Shown: positions 49,675 to 58,067, counted from the stretch's first letter. The stretch: DNA of 64,000 nt from Methylobacterium iners (GCF_022179305.1 NZ_BPQP01000089.1:62001-126000); one strand, 5' to 3'. A program made the numbers and translations. The notes: a model not told the origin generated them from the letters alone.

Positions 49675-50564
49675 TGCCCGACGCTTTCATCGACTGGAAC
49701 CCGGGCGACCCGCCCCTCAGCGCCGTCCAGCACGCGGGCAACATCCGCGCGCTCTGGACCAGGCTCGGCGAGGTCATCGCCGCCGCCGGGACGGACATCA
49801 TCAACGGCTCGACGCAGTCCGCCGACCTGCGGACGCTCACGTTCCAGACCTCGCTTGGCAGGACGTTCTCGGCCACGCTCCCGCCCGGGCCGTTCTTCCC
49901 CAAGGGGCCGCGCATCGTCGGCTCGTCCTACGCGGTCGACGACCTCATCACCTGGCAGGGGAGCAGCTACATCGTGCTCCTGCCGCACGTGGCGAGCGTC
50001 TCCCTCGACACCGACCTGGTGGCCAACCGGCTGCAACTCGTCGCCGCCAAGGGCCGGGACAGTGAGACGTTCCGCGGACCCTACGTGGCCGGGCTCGCCT
50101 ACGCCGCGGGCGACGTCGTCTACACGGGCACGCCCGGACAGGAGGTCCTCTATTTCAAGGCGTTCGCCGACGTCGCCCCAGCCGATCCGGGACCGCCGTC
50201 GTTCGCCTGGGGCCAGGTCAGCCTCTCCCCCTACGACGAGCTCCACGTCGACGTATCCGGCCTGCCGGGCGCCGGGGCTGTGGTGCGCCGGTACGCGGTC
50301 CCGCGGCCGACCTATCTCCTGCCGGGTTTGCCGAGGAGCGCCGCATCCCTCGACGTCGCGACGACCGCCGCGTCGGTCTACCGCCTCACCGTCAACGACG
50401 TGCAAGTCGGGACCATCACGTTCGCGGCCGGCAGCAAGGTCGGCGTGTTCGCGATGGCCGCGTTCCAGTTCCTCAACCCCGGGGCGGTCCTTCGCGTCGT
50501 GGCGCCGGCGACGCAGGACGCGACCGCGGCCGGGCTCGCGGTGACCCTGACGCTCGCCCGCTGA
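49674..50564 (+). CDS. Tail fibre / receptor-binding protein (putative)
   Basis: 296 residues. Helical N-terminus for attachment (SAVQHAGNIRALWTRLGEVI), then repeated short beta modules of carbohydrate-binding style: GPYVAGLAYAAGDVVYTGTP and GSSYAVDDLITWQGSSYIVL both follow the pattern of a Tyr, a Gly-Asp or Asp-Asp and an aromatic residue. The C-terminal part is beta-rich. Last gene of the late operon before a terminator, the usual place for host-recognition proteins. Confidence 0.65.
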   Translation: MPDAFIDWNPGDPPLSAVQHAGNIRALWTRLGEVIAAAGTDIINGSTQSADLRTLTFQTSLGRTFSATLPPGPFFPKGPRIVGSSYAVDDLITWQGSSYIVLLPHVASVSLDTDLVANRLQLVAAKGRDSETFRGPYVAGLAYAAGDVVYTGTPGQEVLYFKAFADVAPADPGPPSFAWGQVSLSPYDELHVDVSGLPGAGAVVRRYAVPRPTYLLPGLPRSAASLDVATTAASVYRLTVNDVQVGTITFAAGSKVGVFAMAAFQFLNPGAVLRVVAPATQDATAAGLAVTLTLAR

Positions 50565-50573
50565 CCGGGACCG

Positions 50574-50596
50574 CCAGGGGCACGACCAGCCCCTGG
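50574..50596 (+). terminator. Terminator of the late operon
   Basis: CCAGGGGC, a 7-nt loop and GCCCCTGG, 9 bp after the fibre stop. The tail is C-rich rather than T-rich, so it may be factor-assisted. Confidence 0.65.
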
Positions 50597-50637
50597 CCCC
50601 CTTCCCGAATTGGAGGGGCGCAGGCACGATTTCGGGC

Positions 50638-50931
50638 ATGCAGTTCGCCGCCCTCGAAACCCTCCTTAAGCGCAAACTCCATGACGCCGTCGTCGGCGCC
50701 GTCATGGAGAAGGGCCTCGACCGCCACGACCTCTGCAGGCTGACCGGGCAGCCTTGGTCGAGGCAGGCCATCTACCGGTTGCTGGCTGGCCCCGAGCAGC
50801 ACGCATGCTCCGCCGACCGCCTGGAGCGAATCGCCAGGGCCCTCGGTCTGGAGGCCGAGGTCGAGGTCCGGGTGCGCCCAGCGGGGCCGAGGCAACTCCC
50901 GCAGCGGCACGCGGTTCCCCTCGCGGCGTAG
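50638..50931 (+). CDS. Small HTH (Cro/CI-type) regulator
   Basis: 97 residues. DLCRLTGQPWSRQAIYRLLA followed by ADRLERIARALGLEAEVEVR is an XRE-like helix-turn-helix with its closing helix. The C-terminal tail is basic and short. The following gene has a related C-terminal half. A possible lysogeny regulator; no oligomerisation domain is evident. Confidence 0.7.
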   Translation: MQFAALETLLKRKLHDAVVGAVMEKGLDRHDLCRLTGQPWSRQAIYRLLAGPEQHACSADRLERIARALGLEAEVEVRVRPAGPRQLPQRHAVPLAA

Positions 50932-50970
50932 GGCGTTCCCCTCGCGGTCCCGGGCGGACATTGTAGGAAC

Positions 50971-51432
50971 ATGGTCCCGATGGCACGATTCCCTTGCGAG
51001 ATCAGGGGATTCGCCCGCGTGCACGCGTCCCGTCCAGCAAGAGCTTACCCCGAGGCCGACGCGGCCCGGGCCGTCATCGTGGCCGGGCTGGCATCCGCCC
51101 GGTACCGGATGAAAGTCAGAGGCGACGATCTCGTCGCCCGGCACAACGCCGAGGCCGGCCACCAGGCAGCTACCGAGTTGGAGCGGGAGACCGCCACGCA
51201 GATCGCGACAAGCTTCGAAGGTTCGCCCATCGAGTTCTGCGCCCGCGTCAAGGCCCGAGTGCCCAGCGCCAAGCCCTGTCGGATGCCGGGCATGAACTCG
51301 CAGCGGGTCCGGACGCAGCTACGCGCCGGCGATATCGAGACCTGGGGCTTGGACCGCCTCCTCGCCGTTGCCGCCTCCCTCGGGCTCCGGGCCGAGATCC
51401 GCCTCGTCCCCATAGAGGGCATCCACGGCTGA
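50971..51432 (+). CDS. HTH-like protein related to its upstream neighbour
   Basis: 153 residues. The C-terminal 50 residues (MNSQRVRTQLRAGDIETWGL, then LLAVAASLGLRAEIRLVPIE) align with the HTH of the gene at 50638, suggesting duplication with an added N-terminal domain. ATGs at 50971 and 50980 are both possible. An exact 16-bp palindrome begins 2 bp after the stop. Confidence 0.6.
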   Translation: MVPMARFPCEIRGFARVHASRPARAYPEADAARAVIVAGLASARYRMKVRGDDLVARHNAEAGHQAATELERETATQIATSFEGSPIEFCARVKARVPSAKPCRMPGMNSQRVRTQLRAGDIETWGLDRLLAVAASLGLRAEIRLVPIEGIHG

Positions 51433-51454
51433 CCGCCGGAAATCCGGCGCTGCC

Positions 51455-52207
51455 TCAGGCCGCGATGTCCGACCGGCTTCGCTCCATGCGCGCCTTGCCC
51501 TCGGGCGTGATACTGGCGTGAGTGGTCCGCTTGCCCTTCGTCGACCCCGGCTTAATCCAACCTTCCTCGACGGCATGGACCGCGGTCCAGCCGCCCTTCA
51601 GTCCATAATCGCTCCAGCCGTCCTTGATCTGCAGGAGCGCCTCCCTGCTCCGGTCGGCGGGCTCCTCTACGCCCAGGCGCTCCATCAGGAACCTGGCGTT
51701 ACGAACGGACAGGTCACCCCAGAACAGGTGCAGGCCGACGCAAGTCAGCACCGCTTCCAGTGTCGTGTGCGCCATGGTCTCGGCCAGTCGCTCCCAGCCC
51801 TCATCGGTAGCGAGGTCGATGGCATGGTGTCCTATGCCGCTGCCCTCGTAGCCGCCGGCGCCGTAGGTCGCCTTGAGTCCCGTGATCTCCTCGACGCGGC
51901 GAACGTAGGGAAGGTCGGCGCAGGCGGGGGTCGACAGGTGGAGCGAGGGGGTCCCGTCCCGGTCGCGTTTCAGCGTGACCGGAAACGCGATGCTTCGAGG
52001 GATGAAGGGCACCGTCTCGTCCTGGAGAGCGTAGCCCATCGACAGCGAGTAGCGGCAGGCCAGGCCCGCCTCGATCAGGGCGAGGTCCATCGGCGTCTCG
52101 CCGGGGCGGTTCGAGGGCGCCCCCTCGACGACGGGCGCCGGAGCCGGACCGGGAAGGAGCAGGTCGAAGAACGAGGCCTGCCGGGGGTCGGGGCGACGGC
52201 GGGCCAT
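51455..52207 (-). CDS. Hypothetical protein, leftward arm of the switch region
   Basis: 250 residues from ATG 52207 (MARRRPDPRQASFFDLLLPG onward). The middle resembles an alpha/beta enzyme or ligand-binding fold and the C-terminus may be a winged helix (GWTAVHAVEEGWIKPGSTKG then HASITPEGKARMERSR). Its start overlaps the upstream stop (TGATG). A repressor role is possible from position; no motif proves it. Confidence 0.6.
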   Translation of the reverse strand: MARRRPDPRQASFFDLLLPGPAPAPVVEGAPSNRPGETPMDLALIEAGLACRYSLSMGYALQDETVPFIPRSIAFPVTLKRDRDGTPSLHLSTPACADLPYVRRVEEITGLKATYGAGGYEGSGIGHHAIDLATDEGWERLAETMAHTTLEAVLTCVGLHLFWGDLSVRNARFLMERLGVEEPADRSREALLQIKDGWSDYGLKGGWTAVHAVEEGWIKPGSTKGKRTTHASITPEGKARMERSRSDIAA

Positions 52208-53151
52208 CACATCCCCTCCCGTCCGAAGCAGCCGAGACGCAGCGCCTCCGGGATCTGGCGCCGGTGCCGCCAGACCGCTGCCAGGGCGTGGCTCGCCTGG
52301 ATGACATTGAGCTCCCTCTCGGCCGCGAGGACGTGCCCCGCGTGCGAGTGGCTCTTGCCCCAACCGGCATCGTTCTGGACGGTGGCGCGGTCCTCGTCGA
52401 GGGACGAGAGATACCGCGTCGCGGCGTGGACGCAGTGGCGCACGCCCTCGTCCTGCGCGGCGGTTAGCCAATCGTGGGCCGGGTCCCGGGCGACGCGCTG
52501 GCGCACGCGTTCGATGGCGCAGTCGACCTCGACGACGAGGTCCCGGGCGAGCTTGGCGACGTGCGCCCGGGGCGCGCCGCCGGCATCCTTGGGCTCCCGG
52601 AATAGGCTCTCGGCGAGCTCCCGCTTCCGCTTGCTCCAAGCCCAATGGAGGACGTCCAGGCTGCGCCTCAGCGCGGCCATGTCCTCGCGGCGGGCGTCGC
52701 CGCTCAGCACCGCTTCGAGCTCCGCGTCCCGCAGGCGCTGCGCCTCGGCCTTGGCCGCCTTCGCGTCGTCGGCCGCCAGGGCCTCTTCGGCTTCGGCGAG
52801 GGCTTTCCAGACGAAGCCTTCGGGCACGGACCGATCTTCCCAGCAGACCGGCACCGTCATCCCGCGGTCGCGCTCCTCCTTTCCCCAAGAGTAGCCGACC
52901 GACCGAAGGGACTTCCGCGCCAGGCGGTACGCCCGGCTGTAGCGGCTCGCGTCACCGTCGCCGACCCACAGCACCCTCGGCCCGTTGCGGGTCCCGACCT
53001 CTCGGGCGCGTCGCCACGTCAGGCCGAGAGCCGCGACCGGGATAGCCGGGGCCGGCGCCGGGACCGTCTGCGGAAGGGGATCGGTCGCCAGGTGCCAGGC
53101 CGCGGCGAGCGTCAGGGCGAGCGTCAGGAGGAACAGGGCAAGGGTCAACAT
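52207..53151 (-). CDS. Membrane-anchored protein, first gene of leftward switch operon
   Basis: 314 residues. MLTLALFLLTLALTLAAAWH is a membrane anchor; the remainder is charged and helical (KALAEAEEALAADDAKAAKA, DVLHWAWSKRKRELAESLFR) with a conserved-looking end (VLAAERELNVIQASHALAAV). ATG at 53151 follows GGAG. It lies just left of the operator-rich region 53152-53385. Function unknown; a membrane-located regulator or exclusion protein is possible. Confidence 0.62.
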   Translation of the reverse strand: MLTLALFLLTLALTLAAAWHLATDPLPQTVPAPAPAIPVAALGLTWRRAREVGTRNGPRVLWVGDGDASRYSRAYRLARKSLRSVGYSWGKEERDRGMTVPVCWEDRSVPEGFVWKALAEAEEALAADDAKAAKAEAQRLRDAELEAVLSGDARREDMAALRRSLDVLHWAWSKRKRELAESLFREPKDAGGAPRAHVAKLARDLVVEVDCAIERVRQRVARDPAHDWLTAAQDEGVRHCVHAATRYLSSLDEDRATVQNDAGWGKSHSHAGHVLAAERELNVIQASHALAAVWRHRRQIPEALRLGCFGREGM

Positions 53152-53385
53152 GGCGGGCTCCAATGGGCGATTGCTTATCGCCCATGATGCGCCTGGCGCC
53201 ACCCTGAAAGCAAGTATCCGTCGAAAAGAAAGAATGCTTCGAAAGTCGAAGCATCTGTCTATCGGCGGGTTCAATGAGACAAGAAAAGCTGTCTCATTGA
53301 ATGGCCCTTGCAGTTTGCGGGCACTCCTGCTTTGCTTATCGCCAATCGCCGCAAATTCGCAGCCGGCGATAGCTCAGAGGCCAAA
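53152..53385. promoter_or_regulatory. Divergent operator region (probable lysis-lysogeny switch)
   Basis: Three perfect dyads lie in 140 bp: ATGGGCGAT/ATCGCCCAT (53163-53185), ATGCTTCGA/TCGAAGCAT (53234-53254) and TTCAATGAGAC/GTCTCATTGAA (53270-53301). TTGCTTATCGCC occurs at 53171 beside the leftward gene and again at 53332 beside the rightward gene. The region is AT-rich and separates divergent operons, with a Cro-like gene immediately to the right. Confidence 0.7.
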
Positions 53386-53616
53386 ATGATAACTTCGAGG
53401 CCACCTTGTTCATCTCCAGATCCGCAGGATGTCCTGCGGGCCGCAATCGAGGAGGAAGGTTCGGCATCCGCCGTGGCTCGCCGCCTCGGCGTCTCGCCCG
53501 CCTACCTGCTCGACGTCCGCCACGGGCGCCGCCCGGCGAGCAACCGGCTCCTGGAGGCCATGGGGCTGCGGCGCGTCATCGTCTCTCTCGGGACGGAGGG
53601 ACGCACGCGTGGGTAG
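53386..53616 (+). CDS. Cro-like HTH regulator
   Basis: 76 residues. SASAVARRLGVSPAYLLDVR followed by RRPASNRLLEAMGLRR is a classical HTH with little else, as in Cro proteins. ATG at 53386 with AGAGG 6 bp before. First gene of the rightward early operon, next to the triple-dyad operator region that it may bind. Confidence 0.75.
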   Translation: MITSRPPCSSPDPQDVLRAAIEEEGSASAVARRLGVSPAYLLDVRHGRRPASNRLLEAMGLRRVIVSLGTEGRTRG

Positions 53617-53911
53617 GCCAGCCAACTACGCCGACTTGCCCCCGTTCCTGCAGCACCTCTTCGACTGCGATGCCGAGGAGGCCAACCCGGCCCTGTCGTG
53701 GAAGGCCCCTCGTCCGCAGGTCGAGGCCCTCGCCCCGGAGCCAGTCCGCCGCGAGCCCCGGCCCGCGCCGACGCCGCAGATGCCCCCGCCGGCCGAACGT
53801 CCCGCCGTCGCGCCGGTGGCCAAGCCTGCGCCGCGCATGCCCGCGCCCCGACTGCCGGTCCGCCGCATGCCCTCGGCCGATCCGAGGCGGACCCAGGGGA
53901 GCCTGCTATGA
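53609..53911 (+). CDS. Pro-rich hypothetical protein
   Basis: 100 residues from GTG 53609 (VGRPANYADLPPFLQHLFDC onward). A short ordered N-terminus is followed by a Pro/Ala/Arg-rich disordered tail. Overlaps both neighbours, so it is translated as part of the operon. Function unknown. Confidence 0.55.
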   Translation: MGRPANYADLPPFLQHLFDCDAEEANPALSWKAPRPQVEALAPEPVRREPRPAPTPQMPPPAERPAVAPVAKPAPRMPAPRLPVRRMPSADPRRTQGSLL

Positions 53912-55191
53912 CCACGGGCAGCATCGACAGCAACGTCTACAAGAAGCCGACGCCGGTCGCCGTCGCGCGGTTGATCGAGACCCACTCCTTCGAAGCCGCG
54001 GCCGCCAGGTGGCACTGGCTCGACAAGCGGACGCTGAACTCGCTCGCCCAGTCTGGCCGGGCGGCCGCGGGGCAGGCCGGGTCTATCCGGCGGCCGCGCA
54101 CTTACGCGGACCTCGACGCCGCGGTCTGCCTGGAGGCGGCCTACGTCCTGGGGTCGACGACCCGCGGGGAGCGGGCCGCGGGCGTCCCGCCGAACGCCGG
54201 CATCGGCATCTTCAATGCGCGCGGGCTTCCCAAGGTCGGCATCAGTCCAGCAGAGCGTGGCATCGCCTCTCGCATCGGGCACGGCATCCGTGCCGGCGAC
54301 CCGCACGCCATCGCTCAGCGCGAGCGCCAAACCACGTTCGAGCTCGGCGTCGGTCGGGTCCTGCGCATCGCTCTGGCCCTGGTGCACGACCAGCCTGCCA
54401 CCGGCCGCTACTGCCTGCCCGCGCCAGGCGAGGCACTGCGCCTCGCGCTGCAGGGCGAGGACCCCGCTGCGGTCACCGCCGTCTTCCCGGGCTTCGACCT
54501 AGCGCCGCCCGTACCTCTTCCGCCCCCGACAACAGTCCCCGTCCCGGTCGTCAACGAGCATCAGGAGCCCGCCGTGTCCAATGCCCCTATCTGTGCGCGT
54601 CCTCCGCATCCCCTCCGCCGCGCTCCGGACGACGCAACGATCCGCGCCGACCATGCCGACCGCCTGTCCCTCTCCCTCGCCACCATAGCGCTCAACTACG
54701 GCATCTCGCCCGGTAGCCTTTACGCCCACTGGAAACGGCTCGGGCTTGACGCGCGCGGGCGGCTTGAAGGCTACGAGGAGGCCAAGAGGAATTGGGTGAA
54801 GACCGCGGCGAAGCTGAAAGCCGCCGAGGCGAAGGCCTCGCCGGTCGAGCCCGCCCAGGCTGAACCGCCCTTGCCTCAGGCGCCCGTCCTCGTCGAACCG
54901 CAGGCCTCGACCCCGCCGCGCACCATCCTCCCCACGCCGGCCCGGCTTGGCTTCGAGGACCTCGTCCTCGCCGCGCGCGTCTCGATGGAAACCGGCGTGC
55001 CGCAGGCAGTGGCGCTCACGCTTGTCGCTGCGGACATTGCCCGCGTCGACGCCGCGACGTGGCCCTTGGCGCCCGAGGCCATCGACGGAGCGGCCATCGA
55101 CGCCGAGCTCATCGCGATGGTCGTCGCCACCGAGGAACGCGAGGACGCCGAGAAGCGCGCCCGCGACCCTTTCCGGCAAGCGGCCGAGTGA
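53908..55191 (+). CDS. Hypothetical DNA-binding protein, two-domain
   Basis: 427 residues (MTTGSIDSNVYKKPTPVAVA onward). A first domain (residues 1-190) is followed by a Pro-rich linker and a second domain with a clear HTH pattern (LSLATIALNYGISPGSLYAH then WKRLGLDARGRL), then an Ala/Pro linker and a helical C-terminus. Starts on an ATGA overlap. It may control early transcription or replication; no family recognised. Confidence 0.6.
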   Translation: MTTGSIDSNVYKKPTPVAVARLIETHSFEAAAARWHWLDKRTLNSLAQSGRAAAGQAGSIRRPRTYADLDAAVCLEAAYVLGSTTRGERAAGVPPNAGIGIFNARGLPKVGISPAERGIASRIGHGIRAGDPHAIAQRERQTTFELGVGRVLRIALALVHDQPATGRYCLPAPGEALRLALQGEDPAAVTAVFPGFDLAPPVPLPPPTTVPVPVVNEHQEPAVSNAPICARPPHPLRRAPDDATIRADHADRLSLSLATIALNYGISPGSLYAHWKRLGLDARGRLEGYEEAKRNWVKTAAKLKAAEAKASPVEPAQAEPPLPQAPVLVEPQASTPPRTILPTPARLGFEDLVLAARVSMETGVPQAVALTLVAADIARVDAATWPLAPEAIDGAAIDAELIAMVVATEEREDAEKRARDPFRQAAE

Positions 55192-55376
55192 TGTTCGACC
55201 GCGACGCCTGGCGCCGGGAGACCGAGGCCGTCGACGCGCTGGCCGAGGCGCTGCTCGCCCGGGACGGGGCCGCCGCGGCGCGCACCGTCCGGGACCTGCC
55301 CGACTGCATGCACGCCCGGGTCTGGGCCCGGGCAAGCCTCCCAGTCCTTTGGCACGACCTTGCAGGGAGAGACTGA
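55191..55376 (+). CDS. Small hypothetical protein
   Basis: 61 residues, helical and acidic at the start (MFDRDAWRRETEAVDALAEA onward). Joined to both neighbours by 1-bp overlaps (TGATG). Coupled expression in the early operon. Function unknown. Confidence 0.6.
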   Translation: MFDRDAWRRETEAVDALAEALLARDGAAAARTVRDLPDCMHARVWARASLPVLWHDLAGRD

Positions 55377-56209
55377 TGATCCTGCCGAACATGGACGGCC
55401 TCGACGGCACCTCGATGGCCGTCGAATTCGACCGGCTCCGCGCCGGCGAAGCCTGGTGCGAGACCGAAATCGCCGGCTTGCAGTATCACGATTACTACCG
55501 CGACGGCCTGGACGGGCAGCCCGTACGGCCGCGCGAGGGCGACCGCCTGCAGATCGTCCGGGCGCCTGAGAACCCGTACGATCCCCGCGCCTGCGAGGTT
55601 TGGTGGCGGAATGACGTGCGGCTCGGGCACCTGCCTCGCGGCGTCGCCCGGCTCGTCGCCGGTCCCCTCGACGAGGGCCTCGCGCTCCGGGCGTATGTCG
55701 CCTCGGGCGGGGACGGCGAGGCCTGGAGCGCCCGGGCGCTCCTCGTCGGCCCGGCCGCCCAGGCCCTCCACGAGAGCCACATAGCCCATGTCATCCGGCA
55801 GGACTTCGCCGAGTGGGAGTGGGAGCAGGTCCTCGCCGAGAAGAAGCGCGAGGCGCCCGGGCGTGCGAACGGCGCCCGGTTCGAGAAGCGCCTCCGGGAC
55901 GTGCGGGCGGCGCGCCTTGTCCAAGCGACCAACACCTTCCTCGCGCACGTTCCCGTCGAGGGCGAGATCACCCTCCCGCCGGTCGGGGAGACGGTGGAGT
56001 TGTTCGCCATCGAGAAATCCCTGGGCTGCTCGCGCTCGACGGCGTTCCGGCTGGCGCGCCGCGCGGGCGTCAAGCCGCGGTCCCGCATGCGCGGGTGGTA
56101 CTGCACCGGCACGGACGTGACCGTCACGCCTGAGCTCCACGAGGCCATGGCTGCATGGGCCGCGCGCCCCCGCACCCGAGTTACGAAGGACCACGTCTCA
56201 TGTCGTTGA
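55376..56209 (+). CDS. HIRAN-domain protein
   Basis: 277 residues. Residues 28-110 match the HIRAN domain, which binds 3' single-stranded DNA ends and stalled forks: CETEIAGLQYHDYYRDG, REGDRLQIVRAPENPYDPRA and DVRLGHLPRGVARLVAGPLD, with the NPYDP-x-A core. The C-terminal half has a coiled segment and an HTH-like motif (SLGCSRSTAFRLARRAGV). No helicase or nuclease domain is attached. May protect phage forks or ends. Confidence 0.78.
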   Translation: MILPNMDGLDGTSMAVEFDRLRAGEAWCETEIAGLQYHDYYRDGLDGQPVRPREGDRLQIVRAPENPYDPRACEVWWRNDVRLGHLPRGVARLVAGPLDEGLALRAYVASGGDGEAWSARALLVGPAAQALHESHIAHVIRQDFAEWEWEQVLAEKKREAPGRANGARFEKRLRDVRAARLVQATNTFLAHVPVEGEITLPPVGETVELFAIEKSLGCSRSTAFRLARRAGVKPRSRMRGWYCTGTDVTVTPELHEAMAAWAARPRTRVTKDHVSCR

Positions 56210-56436
56210 CCCGACGCGAGCTTTCCCATGTTCTCGCCGAGCCGCATTACAGCGTGCGCGGCCTGATGCTCCTCGGCGCGCCTCACGAGGGCCAGGGCCG
56301 GGAAGCCGTCTTCTCCCCTATGACCCTCGCCTCCTGGTGCGAGGCCGAGGCGCGCCGCACGGGGGACCGAGAGGCGGCCGCCCGCTGGCACCGGCGCGCC
56401 CTGCGCCTCGCCGCGCACGCCGCCCAGGACGAGTGA
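56200..56436 (+). CDS. Small hypothetical protein
   Basis: 78 residues (MSLTRRELSHVLAEPHYSVR onward), with an amphipathic helical C-terminus rich in Arg and Ala (AARWHRRALRLAAHAAQDE). The ATG lies inside the end of the HIRAN gene after GAAGGA, overlapping by 10 bp. Last gene of the rightward early operon. Function unknown. Confidence 0.55.
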   Translation: MSLTRRELSHVLAEPHYSVRGLMLLGAPHEGQGREAVFSPMTLASWCEAEARRTGDREAAARWHRRALRLAAHAAQDE

Positions 56437-56517
56437 CCGGGACCGGCAGGGCCACGATCTTAACCGTGCGTAGTCTTTCCGCTGGCGTCCGGGCGCGCAC
56501 TACGGGATTCTCGACCC

Positions 56518-56907
56518 ATGGCGTATGAAATCGTAGTCGCAGTGATCCCCGTCCTCCCTGGCCTCTATGGGGACGACCTCGATGCCCTGCTCCCGCTCGA
56601 CCTCGCTTGCTATGCCCGCGAGATCATGGACCCGAGCGGGGACACCTGCCTGTTCTCCCCTTACCAGTTGAGGCGCGCGATCAAGACAGGCGCGCTCCAG
56701 GGGTTCAGGCCGGGGCACGCGGTCTACACGACGCGGCGCGCCATCCTCGCATGGAGAGACACATGGCACGCCCCCGCAAGCCCGCCCGCCTCAAGCTCGA
56801 CCTCGACCGGAACGTCTGGGCCATCCACGACGGGGACTACAAGCGACGCACAGCGCACGGCCCTGGCAATCGCGGCGAGGCTGAAGCGGAGCTCGCGCGC
56901 TACGTAA
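56518..56907 (+). CDS. Excisionase-like protein overlapping the integrase gene
   Basis: 129 residues. The core LFSPYQLRRAIKTGALQGFR followed by HAVYTTRRAILAWRDTW is the MerR-like winged helix of small excisionases, which direct excisive recombination. The last 45 residues are Ser/Thr/Ala-rich and lie within the first 145 bp of the integrase gene in another frame, so this tail is probably not a folded part of the protein. Confidence 0.62.
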   Translation: MAYEIVVAVIPVLPGLYGDDLDALLPLDLACYAREIMDPSGDTCLFSPYQLRRAIKTGALQGFRPGHAVYTTRRAILAWRDTWHAPASPPASSSTSTGTSGPSTTGTTSDAQRTALAIAARLKRSSRAT

Positions 56908-58067
56908 TCGAGCGCGACCGCCGGGCCGAGGACGAGGCCCGTATCGTCCCCGACGACGACGACCCGACGAACCAGGATCCCCGCCTGGTGAGCATCGCCA
57001 CATGCCTCGCGTTCTACGGCCAGGCCATGGAGGGCGGCTCGAACGCGTCCCTGACCGGGCACCACATTTCGAACCTGCTCCGGCACTGGGGCGGCAAGAG
57101 CCTCGCCCAGGTCAAGGCGGCGTCATGCCGGGCCTACGTCGAGGCCCGCTGCCTGGAGCGCTGGAAGCCGCCGGGCTCGAAGGGAGAGGGTAAGCCGACT
57201 AAGCCCGCGACCGCAGGGCGCGAGCTCCAGACACTGGGCGCGGCAATCGGGCACTGGCACCGCGAATTCACGCTGCACGCCAAGCCCGTCGTGACACTGC
57301 CTCCCAAGGCCCAGCCGCACGTCGACTGGCTGACGGAGGAAGAATACGCCCGCCTCCTCAAAATCACCCAGGGCTGGCGCTGGGTCTCCTCGGACCTCGC
57401 GACGCGGACGCCCAACTGGGAGCTCGCCGCGGACACGGCCTTCGTCGCGCAGTGGCGAGCCGCGGCCGCGGACGCCTACGTCCACGACGACCACATGGAG
57501 CGGTTCGTCGAGATCGGCTTCTATTCGGGCAGCCGCTCGGGCGCGATCCTCCGAATGCGGTGGAAGCGCGACCGGATCGACGGCTGGTTCGACTTCAACG
57601 CCGTGACGATGTTCCGGGCGGGACCGGAGGCGCCGCCGAGCCGCAAGCGCCAGCCGCCGTGCCGCATCCACGACCGGCTCCTCCCCCGGCTCCTGGAGTG
57701 GCGGAAGGCCGACATGTCCCGCTCGTTCGTCGGGGCCGACGGCAAGCCGGGCGCGCCGACGCACGTCGTCCACGAGCGCGGCGCCTCGCTTAAGCGCGTC
57801 GGGGGCGCCTTCGGCCGCGCGGCGTGGCTCGCCGGGCTCGACCGTCGCGAGATCGACGGCTCCTACCGCGTCGGGAACGAGAACCCCGACGAGGACCTCG
57901 GCATGCCGACGCCTCACATCCTGCGGCACACCCGCGCGACGCTGATGCTCCAGGCCGGCGTTCCCCCGCACGAGGTCGGCGAGTACCTCGGCATGACCGT
58001 CAAGATGGTCCTGGAGGTCTACGGCCACACCCATGCCGAGTACCAGAAGCGGGCCGCCGCGGCTTGA
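56763..58067 (+). CDS. int: Tyrosine site-specific integrase
   Basis: 434 residues. Recombines attP with attB in tRNA-Val. Catalytic residues are visible: Arg in GSRSGAILRMRW (near 258), HILRHTRAT giving His 385 and Arg 388, and the nucleophile in LEVYGHTH (Tyr near 420). The N-terminal part has an arm-binding style segment (RPRKPARLKLDLDRNVWAIH) and a SAM-like domain (GHHISNLLRHWGGKSLAQVK). ATG at 56763 follows GGAGAG. It ends 182 bp from the attR core. Confidence 0.93.
   Translation: MARPRKPARLKLDLDRNVWAIHDGDYKRRTAHGPGNRGEAEAELARYVIERDRRAEDEARIVPDDDDPTNQDPRLVSIATCLAFYGQAMEGGSNASLTGHHISNLLRHWGGKSLAQVKAASCRAYVEARCLERWKPPGSKGEGKPTKPATAGRELQTLGAAIGHWHREFTLHAKPVVTLPPKAQPHVDWLTEEEYARLLKITQGWRWVSSDLATRTPNWELAADTAFVAQWRAAAADAYVHDDHMERFVEIGFYSGSRSGAILRMRWKRDRIDGWFDFNAVTMFRAGPEAPPSRKRQPPCRIHDRLLPRLLEWRKADMSRSFVGADGKPGAPTHVVHERGASLKRVGGAFGRAAWLAGLDRREIDGSYRVGNENPDEDLGMPTPHILRHTRATLMLQAGVPPHEVGEYLGMTVKMVLEVYGHTHAEYQKRAAAA

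Noticed and set aside
50563-56460. Shared TGACCGGGACCG followed by CAGGG at 50563 and 56435 as a repeat family
   Set aside because: Only two imperfect copies at stop codons; one is part of a terminator stem and the other is not.
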